Source of the DNA: Trissonchulus latispiculum
Lineage: Eukaryota; Nematoda; Enoplea; Enoplida; Ironidae
Length of the DNA: 64,000 nt
Assembly (NCBI GenBank): GCA_030248195.1
Contig: JASAND010015520.1
Coordinates: 1-64,000 of the forward strand
Direction: 5' to 3'
Part shown: piece after piece, positions 1 to 12,445 of the stretch
Position numbering within the stretch: position 1 is the first letter of the stretch
Layout: each line of letters begins with the position of its first letter
Notes under the pieces: generated by a model
Databases searched by the model: none
What the model was told of the DNA's origin: nothing
Seen by the model: only the letters and a program-made list of their open reading frames with translations
Made by a program: the position numbers and the translations under genes

Positions 1-554
1 CGAAATGCCACTTTGCCCTCTGACTCAGAGCCATGTAGGAAAGCATTACGTATGTGAGTACGTAGTGTGTCCATTAGTGTTCCGAGAATACAGTAGGTGT
101 ACTATAGTGCTTCCGGAAATAGTAGGTGCCATGGTGTTTCGTGAAACATCCGCTTGCATCTGCATGTACAGCTAAACTTGAGGTGTCGCGGTTCACTTCG
201 TTCTCTCCATTTCTTTCAAGCCACAATGTTAACATGTTATGTCTATTCATTCGTTTTTTCTTTAATATGATGACCTGACGATTTTAAGAAGGCTGCACTG
301 TGACGCCAATATGAGCCTCGTTGTAGGACGAGCTCATAGGTTAAGCCGTTGCAACTTGTTTTCCTTAATTTGCAACCTCAACGCCACTCATATGCATTTT
401 ACAGGCTAGTTTCCGTGTTTGTACAACCTGCCTGAAGTACTCATATGTATTTTACATGCGACGAAGGAGCATTTTTGGTTCGTGTTTTCCATTCTTTTAC
501 ATATGTATGCGCAAAAAAAAGAACCAACATTGTATTTCCGAACACCATGCGCAA
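1..554. other. AT-rich spacer with no recognised feature
   Basis: I see no splice-bounded coding segment, terminal repeat or tandem array here. The one open frame of 74 codons (445-669) has no recognisable motif and runs into the repeat that follows, so I do not call it a gene. Confidence 0.5.
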
Positions 555-1410
555 GCTAGATACTATTTTTGACCACTTTGGAAAATTTTATATTTCACCT
601 AAAATCGCTTACGTCCTTACCCCACCCCACCGCAGCACTCTACAGCCACTGAGGCATACAATTCTATGACAAGAGTTGCTCAGCTCACTTAGGGCTTTCA
701 TTTGGTACCAAATTTGACCACTCTCGAAATTTCATTTTGACCCGAAAATCGCCCAAGTCTCCCCCCACACCACCGCAGCACTCTACAGCCACTTTGAGCA
801 TGCAATTCTATGACAAAGTTGCTCAGCTCATAGGGTTTTCATTTGGTACCAAATGTGACCACTTTTGAAAGTTTTCATTTTGGACCACCTGTTCCCTTAC
901 CGACCTGACCCCTCAGACGGTCAAGTGGAGCCAGTCCAGCAAAGTGGTTGCGTTGTACAGTAGAACGGACACCGGAAATGCACTGGGCGCACCAGAAAAC
1001 CCGCATAGCAGAAAGTTTTGAGAGGCCAAGTAGAGCCTAGTATGGACCTCCAGGAAACGGTTGCCGACATGACCCTCCAGACGGCAGAGTGGAGCCAGCC
1101 CGTGCCCAAGATGGATGAGTCGGACAGCAAAATGGACACCGGAAGTGAGCTGGACGCACGAAAAAACCCCTATGAGGCTAAGGGTTACGGGAGGCCAAGT
1201 GGGGCCAAGTATGGGCCTCCAGGTAGCGGTTGCCGACGTGACCCTCCGAGACGGCAAAGTGGAACCAGCCCAGAAACCTGGATCGTGGGTCATCATCTGT
1301 ATGGCCTGGCGGAGCGAGTCCATATAGCCGGACAACCCTAGAGTCGTCCAGTACCCCTTAGGAAGTCTGCAACTCCCCTTGGGGATTCCCAGAGGACAGC
1401 CAATCCATTG
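555..1410 (-). repeat. Inverted fragment of the satellite-bearing element
   Basis: Read on the minus strand, this segment contains the same two kinds of tandem unit seen in the elements at 27.9-32.5 kb. Three units of about 146 bp (marked by GACCACT near 567, 713 and 858, each with the core TTTGGTACCAAATGAAAG or its variant) are followed by units of about 163 bp carrying GGTTCCACTTTGCC and CTTCCTGGAGGTCCA. The hairpin head and the ACTTGT tail are not seen, so this is a truncated, decayed copy. The open frames across it (for example 913-1416 on the minus strand) are by-products of the repeat. Confidence 0.75.
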
Positions 1411-2680
1411 CTGCAATCAAGGTGGGGTCTGGACCAATGGGTCAGTCGAGTCAGTCAGTCAAAATTGATTTAGCGGGAATCTATTCCCCATCCGCAAGAA
1501 ACCTTTGTATGCAAGATTTGAGCCTTCCAAACCTCAAAATAAGCTGAAAAATTAAGTTCATATATGGACCCAAAATTCACCAAAATATGATACGGCTGAT
1601 AATGATCGCAGTGAGCTCTGATGAAACTATGTTTGAATTTCAAACTTTGGTCCAAAGTTTCAGGTTTATTTATCATTTTATGTATCTTTATTTATTTAAA
1701 TATTGGTTTTGGTTTTTCTCTTTGGCGAACCAGTACCCAAGTACCCGCTCAGGGCCAGAAAATCATATAAGCAATGTGACCGACCCCGATATGTTTCCTA
1801 TTCAGCCATATAAGCAGTATTACCCCATAAATATAGCCAGTCTGACTAATTACGGCGCCTTTGGAAGCATACTTTTTGGCCATTTTAGCGTTTTGGCCGA
1901 TTTTGCCCCCCCCCCGACAAAAATATTTTCCGGCTCTGGGAGGCAAAAAAACTAGCCTATCGGCTTAGTTTTGTTGCGTACTCCAAGAATATGGTATGGT
2001 TTTCATAGGCAAAAATTTTTCTATCTGTTGTTATTAAAGCTACAAAACCCCCATTTTACCCAACGTCAAAGCGGAGAGCCGATTCAAACGAGATCACTCT
2101 CGTAAGCGATTTTGTCATAACTTTTTAGCGGAAAGTGGCACGGGGTTGGCACTTCAGGAGACATACCAACTCGACACGTGCAATTTTTTGGGCACATAAT
2201 CTGCGCAGCCTTGTTTTACACGGTCATTCGACCATTTTCACTCATATTATAGGGGTCGCAGCGACATATTAAAATATCACGGTCCTCCTGGACCAAGGGT
2301 TGGAGTTAGAACTGTGAGCTCCAAAGCGCAGCAGCAGAAAGCACGTCTTTCCTACCTTGCGTGTGCGGAGATCAGTCATTTGGTTCACTTCTGCTCATTC
2401 TATGACATTTTGAAAATGACACCTTACTTTTGGTCCAACCATGCCAAAATTTTACAAAAGTTTGGACCGATGCTACTTTTTGACTTTTGATCTTTGCAAT
2501 CAGACTGGAATTAAAGATCGATCCGATGCAAAGTTGGTCTGGCAGGCACATTGCCAAATGTGGCAAGGAAAAACAAACTTTTGGGGGAAACCCACCCAAA
2601 TTTTTTGAAAAATTTTTTAAAAAACAAAAAGGGAAACAACTAATTCGACACTATAGCATGGTACTATCGACATCGAAGGC
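1411..2680. other. Unique-looking spacer, nothing assignable
   Basis: There are no convincing exons. A short stretch near 2252-2268 (ATAGGGGTCGCAGCGAC) resembles a damaged copy of the hairpin that opens the satellite-bearing elements at 27951 and 30328, but its second arm is lost. Confidence 0.45.
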
Positions 2681-3140
2681 CATAGGTGTACTATGGGGGG
2701 GGGGTGGGGTGGGGAACCCCTCCCTCCCATGGAAAAGTGCAACCCCACCCTCGAAATTTTGGAGGCAGACCCCACCCCCAAATGGCCAAATCCCAGACCC
2801 CACCCACCCAAATTTGCCAGACCCCACCCACAAAATTTTGAAAATTTTGCCTCAAAATTAGCAAAAATTCGAAATTTTTTGGAAAAATTCGAAATTTTTG
2901 CATAAAATCCAAGTTTTTTTCGAACAAATGAGCAAAAATGAAGAAGTATTGATCAATTTTAGTTGGAAACAACGCTTTTTTAGAAAATTTGCGAATTTTT
3001 TTCCTAAATTTTTGACCAAAAAATTTTTTACCCCCCCAAATTCGATTTTTCCGGACCCCACCCCACCTCAAAACGGCTGACCCCACCCACCATAATTTCG
3101 GCTACCCCCTCCCCCAACGTTTTCTCAAGGTACACCTATG
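2681..3140. mobile_element. hAT-like MITE, CATAGGTGTAC family, copy 1
   Basis: The element is 460 bp, starting CATAGGTGTAC and ending GTACACCTATG (perfect 11-bp inverted termini), with long G tracts inside the left end and C tracts inside the right. The flanking octamers TCGAAGGC (2673-2680) and TCGAGGAC (3141-3148) match at 6 of 8 positions, consistent with an old 8-bp target duplication. It has no transposase frame and is therefore non-autonomous. Other copies in this window keep perfect 8-bp duplications, which supports a hAT-type mechanism. Confidence 0.75.
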
Positions 3141-3960
3141 TCGAGGACGCTGCATCATCCTATGGTGTCAGATTTGGATAATTTTGCTTCCCTGGCTAGC
3201 TAGGGGCCAAAAATCCTGAAAGTGCCATTTCGGTATTGGAGGACCCAGGACAGGTCCAATTGTGGATTTTAACAGCCAATTTAACGTAAAAAACCATTCT
3301 CTACACGATAAACTAACAAGTTTTATCAAATTACGTCGTTTTTAGCATTTTTCAAAAATTGAACTATGTTTATGTGTTAAACTTTATGAAAGATGCTGCA
3401 TTTTCAATGGCACATGAAAACTCAAAAAAGGTATATATATACCTAGATCGGGTTTTTTGATTTATGCTATATAGCTAAAAAGAGTTGAATTTTACACCGG
3501 AAGTGTCAGAATAGCGCTACGACAATTTTTGAGACCTGTGAGGGGTGGGCCGGGCCCCTATAGTTTCCCCAGGAGGGGGAGGAGTTGGGGGGGGTACCCC
3601 CCAAAATTTTCGACCCCCTTTGCCCCCCCCAAAATTTTCGACATCCCCTCCCCAAACTTTTCCTCACCCCACCCAACCCCCCCCCAACCGTTTTTGGAGC
3701 CAAGAAGTTAGCTAAATTTTAACCGGGAAACCGACAAATTATTTGTCCCCGATTTTGCTGAAAAGTTGCATATAGGGGTTCTCTGGGTCGTTGAACACGA
3801 ATCTGAAGAGCGTTTTCCATTTCAGCTTTTCATTAGCTTGATATAAGCTAACGTTGTAAGCTTAAGGTGTAAGCTTATGTTGAGCTAACGAAAAGCTGAA
3901 TCGAAAATCGAATTTCAGATTCGTGCTCAGCGCCCCTGATAACCCCTGTAGGCAGCTTTT
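3141..3960. other. Spacer with G/C-tract patch and small inverted repeat
   Basis: The segment 3530-3700 is G/C-tract-rich and resembles 23080-23280. Around 3765-3960 an imperfect inverted repeat pairs AAAAGTTGCATATAGGGGTT with its counterpart near 3945-3960. Related GCTTTTCGTTAGCT-type inverted repeats occur near 40100-40260, 48890-49050 and 51690-51860, so this is probably a decayed MITE. A diverged copy of 3345-3490 is seen at 10240-10345. No coding segment was found. Confidence 0.45.
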
Positions 3961-4105
3961 CACCATGTCAGATTTCGACATAACAGACAGAACTAAGCCA
4001 GTAAAAACGATACAATAATTTAATCTGCAGGTTCTATTAAACGAATGTATGGATTAGTTTGTCCTTTTCTGCCAGGGTAGTTTTTACAGGGGGGGGGGGC
4101 GGGCC

Positions 4106-4567
4106 CCTAGGTACACCTTGAGAAAATCGTTGGGGGACGGGAGTGGCCGAGAGTAGGGTAGGTGGGGTCAGCCGTTTTGAGGTGGGGTTGGGTCCGGAAA
4201 AATCGACTTTGGGGGGGGGGGGGTGTAAAAATTTTTTAGTCCTAAAATTTAGAAAAAATTAGCAAATTTGCTAAAAAAAGCGTTTTTATTTCCAACTAAA
4301 AATCAAAAATAGTTCTTTATTTTTGCTCATTTATTCAAAAAAACTTGGATTTTTTTCAAAATTTCGAATTTTTTTCCAAAAAAATTTCGAATTTTTACTA
4401 ATTTTGAGGCAAATTTTTCAAATTTTTGAGGGGTGGGGTCTGGCAAATTTGGGTGGGTGGGGTCTGGGATTTAGCCATTTGGGGGTGGGGCCTGCCTCCA
4501 AAATTTGGTGGGTGGGGTCGGCACTTTTCCATTTGGGGGGAAGGGTTCCCCCCCAGGTACACCTATG
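4106..4567. mobile_element. hAT-like MITE, CATAGGTGTAC family, copy 2 (reversed)
   Basis: The right end is CAGGTACACCTATG. The left end (CCTAGGTACACCTTGAG) is a three-substitution version of what the reversed copy-1 end predicts. The interior matches copy 1 read backwards. It sits inside a longer G/C-tract patch (4080-4900) in the left arm of the foldback, and this patch blurs any target duplication. Confidence 0.65.
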
Positions 4568-5165
4568 GGGGGCCCCCCCTAAATTGACCTCCCCCCCCCG
4601 AAAATGCCTGCCCCCCCCCCGATTTTGGTCTTCCCCCTTAATGAGGTCTACATTTTTTGCAAAAATGGCCAAATTTTCAAAAATTTTCCGGCTTCGCCGG
4701 AGATTTTTACCTAAAAATAGCTATTTTTGGCTTAAATCCTGGCGTTTTTGAGAACTTTTTGCGCTTCTACGTGTGAAATACGCCAAAAATAGCAATTTTT
4801 GGCTCATTTTTACCAAAAAATCTCCCGCCCCCCCCCCCGCGCCCGGGCCCCCCCCCCCCCCCCCCCGAACAGGCCCCCCCCCCCGAAAAAACTCCATAAA
4901 AATATCCTGCCTGCTAAGAGTTAAATTAAATTTTTATTTTGATGAGTGGGTTTTTCCCACCAACTCCCGGTCACCCCAGATTATACCAAATCCGGAGTGG
5001 TTAGAGCAGTATGGCCAATATAATAATGAAGCGCAAATGCCCCTGTAAATCTGATCGAGGTCTTTCCGGTAGCGTAGTAAATGTCAAAGTCCCCTAAAAT
5101 TTACAATGAAGCAGGGGGATACAAGATACTGCATGTTCTAAGACTTCTTTGGACGCAGTTCTAGA

Positions 5166-5607
5166 CATAGGTGTACCACTTCACCTGTTTGGGTTGGCGG
5201 GAGTAAAAAGTCCAAATCTGGCTTGGGGGGTCTAAAAAATCGGAAATTTTCAAAAAACTGTACCCAAACTGTACCCAATTTTTTTTCAGCTAAAAAGGCC
5301 CTTTTGACATAAAATCGACTATTTTCGACATAAATCTAATAAAAAACCACTCGTAGTGCGTTTTAAAACCTATTTCTTAGCGTTTTTAACTGTTTCTAGA
5401 CAATTTTTTCAAAAAATTTTGGAAAAATTGCAAAAAAATTTAGCATTTTATCTCTTGTTTACACCCCATTTTAGGGGGGGGAGGGGGGGTCTGAGTCTGA
5501 GCTCGGCTTGGTGGGGGGAGTAGTCGAGGTCGGGTATGGGGGGTGGGGGGTCTGGCCTCTCCGTGGGGGGTCTCACAGGGGGTAAACTGTAGCCTGGTTC
5601 ACCTATG
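5166..5607. mobile_element. hAT-like MITE, CATAGGTGT family, copy 3
   Basis: The element is 442 bp, starting CATAGGTGTACC and ending GTTCACCTATG. It is flanked by the perfect 8-bp direct repeat GTTCTAGA at 5158-5165 and 5608-5615. An 8-bp duplication with short inverted termini is the hAT signature. The interior has G tracts near both ends and no open transposase frame. Confidence 0.85.
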
Positions 5608-8092
5608 GTTCTAGATTGCTTAGGCTAGGTAGCCGTCGTAGCCCTAGCAGTGGGGTTTTCCCCAGGTGGCGTGGGTGTTTTTCCCGCTTGACTGTACTCG
5701 GAGGAAAGAAAAAATTGCCGACTTTGGTATAGATATAACCGCCAAAGTGTCAAATCAATTCCTTGTTATTTACCGGTTTGTACTTTTCTTGATATCGTTC
5801 TGATGACATATGTTTGACGTGCTTTATGTTTCTTGTCAACAAAAAGCGATAATTTTAATTTGAGAACTTTTAGTAAGGTGAGTTTGTCTCTGCATACGTT
5901 AGTTAGCGCACACATCTAGGCAATGTTTTTGCTCAAAATCGCGTGTAATTACACACTTTTTTCTGGAAAATATAGCAAAAAGTTTTTGGTGACGGTGTAA
6001 CGTTACTCCAAATTTTTATACAAACTGCCAAATAATGGGAACTTTTTCCAATGCGCATTCATTTGTTTCCACATATTAACGTTTCTGGGGAGCTTCTTAG
6101 TTTTATTTTAGGTCATTTATTAGTTATATTCATATTTCATATTATATTTATTACAGTTATTTACTCATTCATGCTACACACCAGGAATTTTCAATTGCTG
6201 ATGCAAAAATTTACTGTGTCCTTGCAAAGCTTTGTGCTATAGGATGTCTTTCGAAAGAATTTTGCATTAATTGCATTCCAGTTTCTATGAAGTCAAAATT
6301 ACCCTAGCGTAAATCTTGTTGCTGCTTTGTTAGATTCTCTAGCTACGTACCAATGAATACAAGTCGTTGCGGTGTAATTGCTCAATTTTTTAATTTTGTC
6401 GATCTGATTTGGTGAAGCTTCAACAAATTTTGCTTTAAATTTGAGTTTTAAATTTTAGCTTATAAAGAAACGGCATCTGAAATATATCAGAATAATTTGT
6501 TACTGATAAAATTATATACATGTATATATTAAGCAAAACGAGAGTAAATTAGGAATTTTTATGTAGTTACACACTTTTTTAAAAATTGCAAAATTTTTTG
6601 GAGAGGTCGGCCAAAAACACTGCAACTATAATGCTTCGATTGCAATGGTTCCGGGCTGAACTTTAAAACTAGGAGTTGACATTGGTTAATACGTGTTTTC
6701 AAATGATTCAGAAGATAGCACAATGTTGTTGTTGCTGAATAATGGATTCAACAAATTCTGTCCCTAGGACACGATTCAACCTGGGGGAATGAGGGTGTCC
6801 GATATCTCTCCAAAAATGGAGGTTTGGTACAAAGGCTCGCATTTCAGGGGCAACGGACACCGCCATAAGGTAAATTAAACAAGAAATAAATGCACATTTT
6901 TTGCCGAAAATTTTGTGAACTTGGACAAGTTCTGGAAACGTTTCCTGAAAATTTCTGAAACTTTGTTTAATATTCGATTTAAAAGGACTACAATTTGTGA
7001 ATTTTAGCATTGTTTAAATTTGCTTAAAACTCCCAAAATTCTTGATTTTTTTCTAGTTTTGGCAACGATGCGACTCTCCCCCAATTTGTTACTTAGAGCG
7101 TCTATCAAAAGATTTTAAGTACACGATTATAGCGAGATTCCGCAGATTAGACATATGAAAACCTAGCCGGCTGAATTCGGTTTTTTAGTTATAATAACTA
7201 TGATGCCAACCCATGCTTCTAAATTTCAGCACGGTACTATTGTATCGATCCATCTTTCTAGATGCATGCGGTATCTTATATATACATACACAAAACTGAG
7301 CTTAAGAAGAACTAATAACTATGCTTAAACACTAAAAGTTCTGAAATTAGAACTATCGCTTCAGTTTTTGTCACACAACAACTAATTTGACATAGTTGCG
7401 GTTATACACATCTACGCTAAAGTCGGTAGTTTGCGCTCTCCTCCGAGTATAGTAAAATGGGAAAAACCCACTGCGTGGGTTATCGATATGACCTATATAG
7501 GATTTTAATAGTCTATGTTGAAGAGCGTTCAAATCCGTCCTAGAACACATACATTATCGTGACCCCCTACTTCCTTGCAAATTTGTTGAAACTTTTAAAT
7601 TTGTTGAAGTTGGGGTCCGACCAAGTTCCGAAACCAGACAAAATTTGTCGGGCCACACTACTGGAAAGAACTAGACCAAAACGGACTAGATGTACAAGGG
7701 CATTTGCGCTTTATAATGATATTGGCCATACTGCTGTAACCACTCCGAATTTGGTATAATCTGGGGTGACCGGAAGTTGGTGGGAAAAACCCACTCATCA
7801 AAATAAAACTTTAATCTAACTATTAGCAGGAAAGGTCAAACTAATCCACACATTCGTTTAATAGAACCTGCAGATTAAATTATTGTATCGTTTTTAACTG
7901 GCTTAGTTCTGTTGCGGGTAGTCCAGCGGGTCGAAATCTGACATGGTGCCATTTCAAGCAAAATTTCCGATTTTGGCCACAAATGCTTATTTTGCTTTAT
8001 AAATACAAGTATGGCTAGTTATTAGTTATAATACAAGTTAGTTTGGCTCTAAATACAAGAAAAACACGTTTCATGCACGATAGGCTGCTTAA

Positions 8093-9287
8093 GGTGGTGG
8101 TATCGTTTACCGCACTGGTGTAGACTGAAAAATTTGTAATGGCAATCTATATATTTGACCTCTTTAAAGCATTAAATAACCAAAAACAAGCATATTCTCA
8201 AAAAATGTAGCTTTCATGGTTCGGTGGTAACTCACAAATTGGAAAAACTAAAATGAAATTTTGAACAAGGATTACTTTCGATAAAATTACGTTAAAAAGC
8301 TGAAATTTCGTATTTGAAGAAAGGAATGTCTTGCCGAGGGTCATTTTTCAGCATTTTAGTTACTATTTAGCATATCGAAAGAAAACTACCAAAAACGCAC
8401 ACTGACGCCATTTTTCAAAGTTCAGCAAGCGATATCTCAGTTATTCTTGACTCAAACGGAAAACTAGGAAAAATGACCCTGCAATAGGTCTTGGTCAATT
8501 TTTACGTCAAATTTGAAAACACAATATTACTCGAAATTTGAGAAAACCTTGTTTAAAGCATAAAATTTCTTCACTATTTAACGATCAACGTAATTGGTGC
8601 ATAGCTATGTGCTGGCTTGCCACTGCAAAAGCGCAGCAGTGACCAAAAAGGATTGATGATTTTGTTATCGTAAAATAGTGAAACAGACTGGTTGGGGTGA
8701 AAGAAAACGATTGGGGCGGAGTTATTTATTTCCATATATGTTTACGGACACTTTGGAAGTTGTGGGGGCGGGGGACGAATAGCGTTATTTTATTTCTATT
8801 CCCCCTTCCTAATTTTACTCACCCCGCTCTCTTCAAGCGTAGAATATGCCTGATTGTTGCTATTATAAGTTATTTTAGTTTGCCAGTTATCCACAATCAT
8901 TCAATATGCATGAATGAGTGACATTAAACGAAAAATTCCATTTTCTTAAAAATTTCGATTTTCGGCGGAGCAGATACAGCTGCACGCTGTCCGCTCACCG
9001 AAAGTAGTCTGGTTCGAGCTTAAAAATTTCAAAATTTTGAGTTTTTTAATTTTTTCAGTTTTTAGTCTGGATTGTGTCCACTTATATTAATAATGGTAAA
9101 AAATTCAAAAACTCGTTATCACCATTTTTCGTCAAATATGGAATTTTGGTCAAAATAAAAATTTCTTCATATACTATTAAAAGTTTTACCAGCATGATTG
9201 GGAATACTAGTAAGGTCATCAAGCGATATTTCAGGTCATTTGGATTATTTGCTATAACTTTAGAATACGGTAAACGATACCACCACC
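8093..9287. mobile_element. piggyBac-like non-autonomous element A
   Basis: The inverted termini GGTGGTGGTATCGTTTACCG (8093-8112) and their reverse complement (9268-9287) are flanked on both sides by TTAA (8089-8092 and 9288-9291), the target duplication used by piggyBac transposases. The interior is about 1.2 kb, AT-rich, with only short open frames and no recognisable DDD transposase, so it would depend on an enzyme encoded elsewhere. Its right-hand TTAA is also the left-hand TTAA of the next element. Confidence 0.8.
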
Positions 9288-9291
9288 TTAA

Positions 9292-10210
9292 GGGGCGCTT
9301 CCATTATCGGGATTATTGATGTAAAATTTGGACCGATTGCTCAATTTTAAAGAAATCCCAACTGAAGTTACTTAGGTTGGCGGGGCATGTGTTGACAAAA
9401 TTTCAGTAACTGAGACCATCTGCTTGGCTAGCTACCATTATGGCTGAAAAAGTCGAAATTTTATTAAAGTCCCAAACGATTAATTCGAATGCACTATGTG
9501 AAAGAGCATAAAAAGATCTTTACAACGATGTGCATATCACTTCTGCTCGTGGTTTCTACCAAAAGTTACAGGCGGTTGAATAATTGGCAAATTTACGTTG
9601 ACCATTCTCATTTCGTTTAGCAAAGTAAAAACTAACAGTTCGAAAATGAATTCTAAAGGATATTTCATGATGCTTTTGTGTTGGATTTGTTTATTATTTT
9701 ATAAAATGCACTACGCAACTTATTAAAATCATAATATATGTGCAAAACAAAAGCAATTAGAGCGAAATTTTCCAATTTAACTTTCTCATAAATGCTTCGA
9801 CCAAAGTTGCTCAAATTTTGCATGTACGTTTATTAAAGAGGTACACAGGGGCACTTTTTTCATTTTTTGTTTAAACCTTAAATTCCGTGATATATCGACT
9901 TCTAAAGTTTTTGAACATTTATAAAATACTCAAAATTGCACAAATCAAAAAAATAAAAAAAGTGCCCCTGCATTAGGTCCGTTTATAGATTTGTGCAAAA
10001 TTTGAGCTACTTTTATTTAGCCGTTAATGAGTGACACCATTTTGAAAATTTGAAATTATCCCTCTTGTGTAAGTTGCAAGCCAAGCAATAAATTTTTCAA
10101 ACTCTGCAAATTACTAGTACTTAGCACCAACTATCGTTGCTGAAAATTTGAAAGAGATTGGTTGAGAATTGAATGCAGGAGAGCCGGTCCCGGTAATGGA
10201 AGCGCCCCCT
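9292..10210. mobile_element. piggyBac-like non-autonomous element B
   Basis: The inverted termini start GGGGCGCTTCCATTAYCGGG at the left; the right end (10188-10210) is the complement with one extra G/C. TTAA flanks both sides (9288-9291 and 10211-10214). It is 919 bp, with no transposase frame. It is the direct neighbour of element A and shares its TTAA. Confidence 0.8.
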
Positions 10211-10214
10211 TAAA

Positions 10215-11321
10215 CTGCCGAAAATTAGCTATTTTTATAAATTTCCAAAATTTGCCTATGCTTATGTGTTAAACATGCCATACTTTCAAATGCACCATGA
10301 ACTCAATTTTTCTAAAAAACTAAGACTTTTTTGATACAGTTATATTAAAAACAACCCGCTCTTTCGATTGGAACGGCGAGAAATACTAATGACAACTTTC
10401 CAGAAATTTTTGAGAGTGAATGTTTCTCGCATATGGTCCCCCCCCCGAGTGGTTTTACTTTCCCGCCAGTTTGGGAAATTTTTTCTCACAAATGACAAGA
10501 CCCAGAGAGGAGCTGCATAGCTCATACGAAAGCTTATGACTAGACCTAGCTGCCTGTAATCAGCATTTTGATACCTCATACCACTAAAAAGTTCTAGCCA
10601 AAAATCCGAAAAGTGTGTTTTTACCGCTTGACTATAGTCTCAGTAATAAAGAGTTTTGGCTACTACTCTCTGTCCGTTGAAAAATACGCAAATATTATTG
10701 ACTTTTCCAGTGTTTCTAGAGTAATTGAGCTTATTAGACAAGCCGTTTCTGCGCATTCCTTGCAGTTTATGCTCCTCAACCGAAAACGTGCAACTTTGTC
10801 AAAATTCACTAAATAAGCCTGCTACGATTCAAAGCCAAATTGACCATCTTTCCATTTCGAATTCGACGCCGGCGCTTTTATCATAAATCAAGCACATATG
10901 GACGTAAAATGACATTGAATTTGTTTGCCGCCTCGGCCTTTTTTGGATGGTACTCTGAGCGAAATCTGTCAAATCCAGTGGTTTGCTGACCGACCCGTTT
11001 GGCCATATTTCTGCTGCTGGCCAGCTCTAGGCACAGGCTATCTAGCCTTGGTCTATGCAGGTTAGTACCCCTTGGTAATGGCAAGAAATGTGCCAAAGGA
11101 TATCTCTGGAGCTCATTCCTGTGGTTAGCAATAGGCACAAATGTCGGACTAGGTGACTGCACCTAAAAGTGACCGAACAGCACCAACTTTGGACGCCCAT
11201 ATCTCACTACTGGGAGCACTTAGAAAAATTTCGATTGCAGTTTTGTAGCTCTCCTAACATCGACATTAACATATGTGAAAACTGCGGAATCGGTGAAGGT
11301 CGAAAAATTGGCTTGCCAAAC
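10215..11321. other. Spacer, no assignable gene
   Basis: Several open frames of 60-93 codons occur (for example 10881-11162 on the minus strand), but none has a motif I recognise or splice-site support. The segment 10240-10345 is a diverged direct copy of 3345-3490. The last part runs into the left flank of the gypsy element. Confidence 0.4.
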
Positions 11322-11360
11322 CTTGGTTAATCTTTTCAGAAATCGTGTCATATATAAAAT

Positions 11361-11645
11361 TGATAGGCCAATAAATGTTTTAGCAGCCTCGAATACCGCA
11401 ACTGGTGAACGTAATATACGTAACAAAATCCTAATACATCAGCAATAGTCCTTTATTGTCCAATTTATCTGTTTAATCACGCGCTAGCAACTCGCAAAAA
11501 CAACCAATAATCAGTCCACCCTCTCACTCCAGCTTGTGTTCTCTCGAAGATCTCCCCTCCTCTGTCTGGGTTTTCTGGTCTACTTTTTACTAGGTTTTCA
11601 TAGTAGCCGAACAAATCTCATTCTAAGCTCAAAACTGTCTTTACA
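11361..11645 (-). repeat. LTR a (3' LTR of the gypsy element)
   Basis: The LTR is 285 bp. On the minus strand it starts TGTAAAGACAG and ends GGCCTATCA, the usual TG...CA termini. A minus-strand AATAAA lies near 11451, a plausible poly(A) signal. Near-identical LTRs are at 16959, 18414 and 19869. It is preceded on the + strand by about 40 bp of flank (11322-11360) that is itself copied twice in the array at 18376 and 19831. Confidence 0.9.
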
Positions 11646-11660
11646 TTTCCTTCCCCTTTT
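11646..11660 (-). promoter_or_regulatory. Polypurine tract (plus-strand DNA primer site)
   Basis: On the minus strand AAAAGGGGAAGGAAA lies directly against the start of the LTR (TGTAAAG...). A purine run abutting the 3' LTR is where second-strand synthesis is primed in LTR elements, and it fixes the LTR boundary. Confidence 0.8.
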
Positions 11661-12445
11661 ACAAAAAAAACTTGGACACTTAGGATCAAACAAACTAACA
11701 AACAAACAAACAAATAACCAAATCAAACGAAACGAGCAGCATAGCAATACTAATAACATTTCGCACCTATGTATATTAGTCTGTATGGCCACACAGATTT
11801 AATATTTACAGCAAAACAGAAAATTTTTAATTGCTAAAATGTCTGTTGAGCTCTAAAATGCTGTAGGCACCAGCTACTTTATGTTTTCACCATTGCCTAC
11901 GTTGCTGATATAGTAACTTTTTGGAATCCCTTACGTTGCAGTATAGGCTCCAGCTACTTTATATTTTCACCGACTCCCACGTAGCCTCCATAAGGTATTC
12001 CAGTTAAGCTGCATACTTAGGAAATGTGTACAACGGGTTTCTGCCCAACGTTGCCGAAATTTTCGCAAAACTTGTAGCACCCCGGTATACGCCGTCTATA
12101 TAAAATTCACACTAGTCTTAGGTCCAGTCAACGGTTGCACAGGAGGCTAACACCCAAACAGATGGTCAACAACAGTACGAGGTACCCCGACGTCAGCGAG
12201 GAAACAAAACAAAACACACCCAAATCGAACTACTCCGAAATCATCAAACTGCAGAGCGGGTCGTTAAGCTTACTTTATGTTTTCGTCTTAACAGACCAGG
12301 AGCAATTATCCAATTTTTAACATCAGAAAGGAGAGAATCAGTGCAAAGAAAGGAAACGAAACTCGTAGCTGAGAAGCTATAGGATAGTCGAGGAGGAAAG
12401 ATAGTTGGCGCCATAAAGAAAGGAAGACAACTACTAGTCCGAATC
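11661..12445 (-). other. Non-coding 3' region of the gypsy element
   Basis: About 785 bp lie between the pol stop and the polypurine tract. There is no envelope-length frame. An 86-codon frame (12566-12306) starts inside the end of pol in another frame and has a hydrophobic stretch (about residues 35-53). It is also open in both duplicated copies, but those are recent copies and prove little. A (CAAA)n-like stretch lies at about 11690-11720. Confidence 0.6.

Larger units (their letters stand above)
3961..7948. mobile_element. Large decayed foldback (inverted-repeat) element
   Basis: The outer arms begin CACCATGTCAGATTTCGAC at 3961 and end with the reverse complement near 7948. Walking inward, 3963-4067 pairs with 7818-7945, 4905-5065 pairs with about 7640-7830, about 5640-5760 with about 7380-7470, and about 5840-5880 with about 7320-7375. 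The arms have diverged and the left arm carries later insertions (4106-4567 within a G/C-tract patch, and 5166-5607). I see no transposase frame. The centre (about 6000-7200) is AT-rich and unassigned. No target duplication could be read. Confidence 0.6.

Noticed and set aside
1749..2861. Open frames of 60-124 codons near the left end as possible genes
   Set aside because: They overlap G/C-tract MITE sequence or AT-rich spacer and have no motif, no consistent frame and no splice support.
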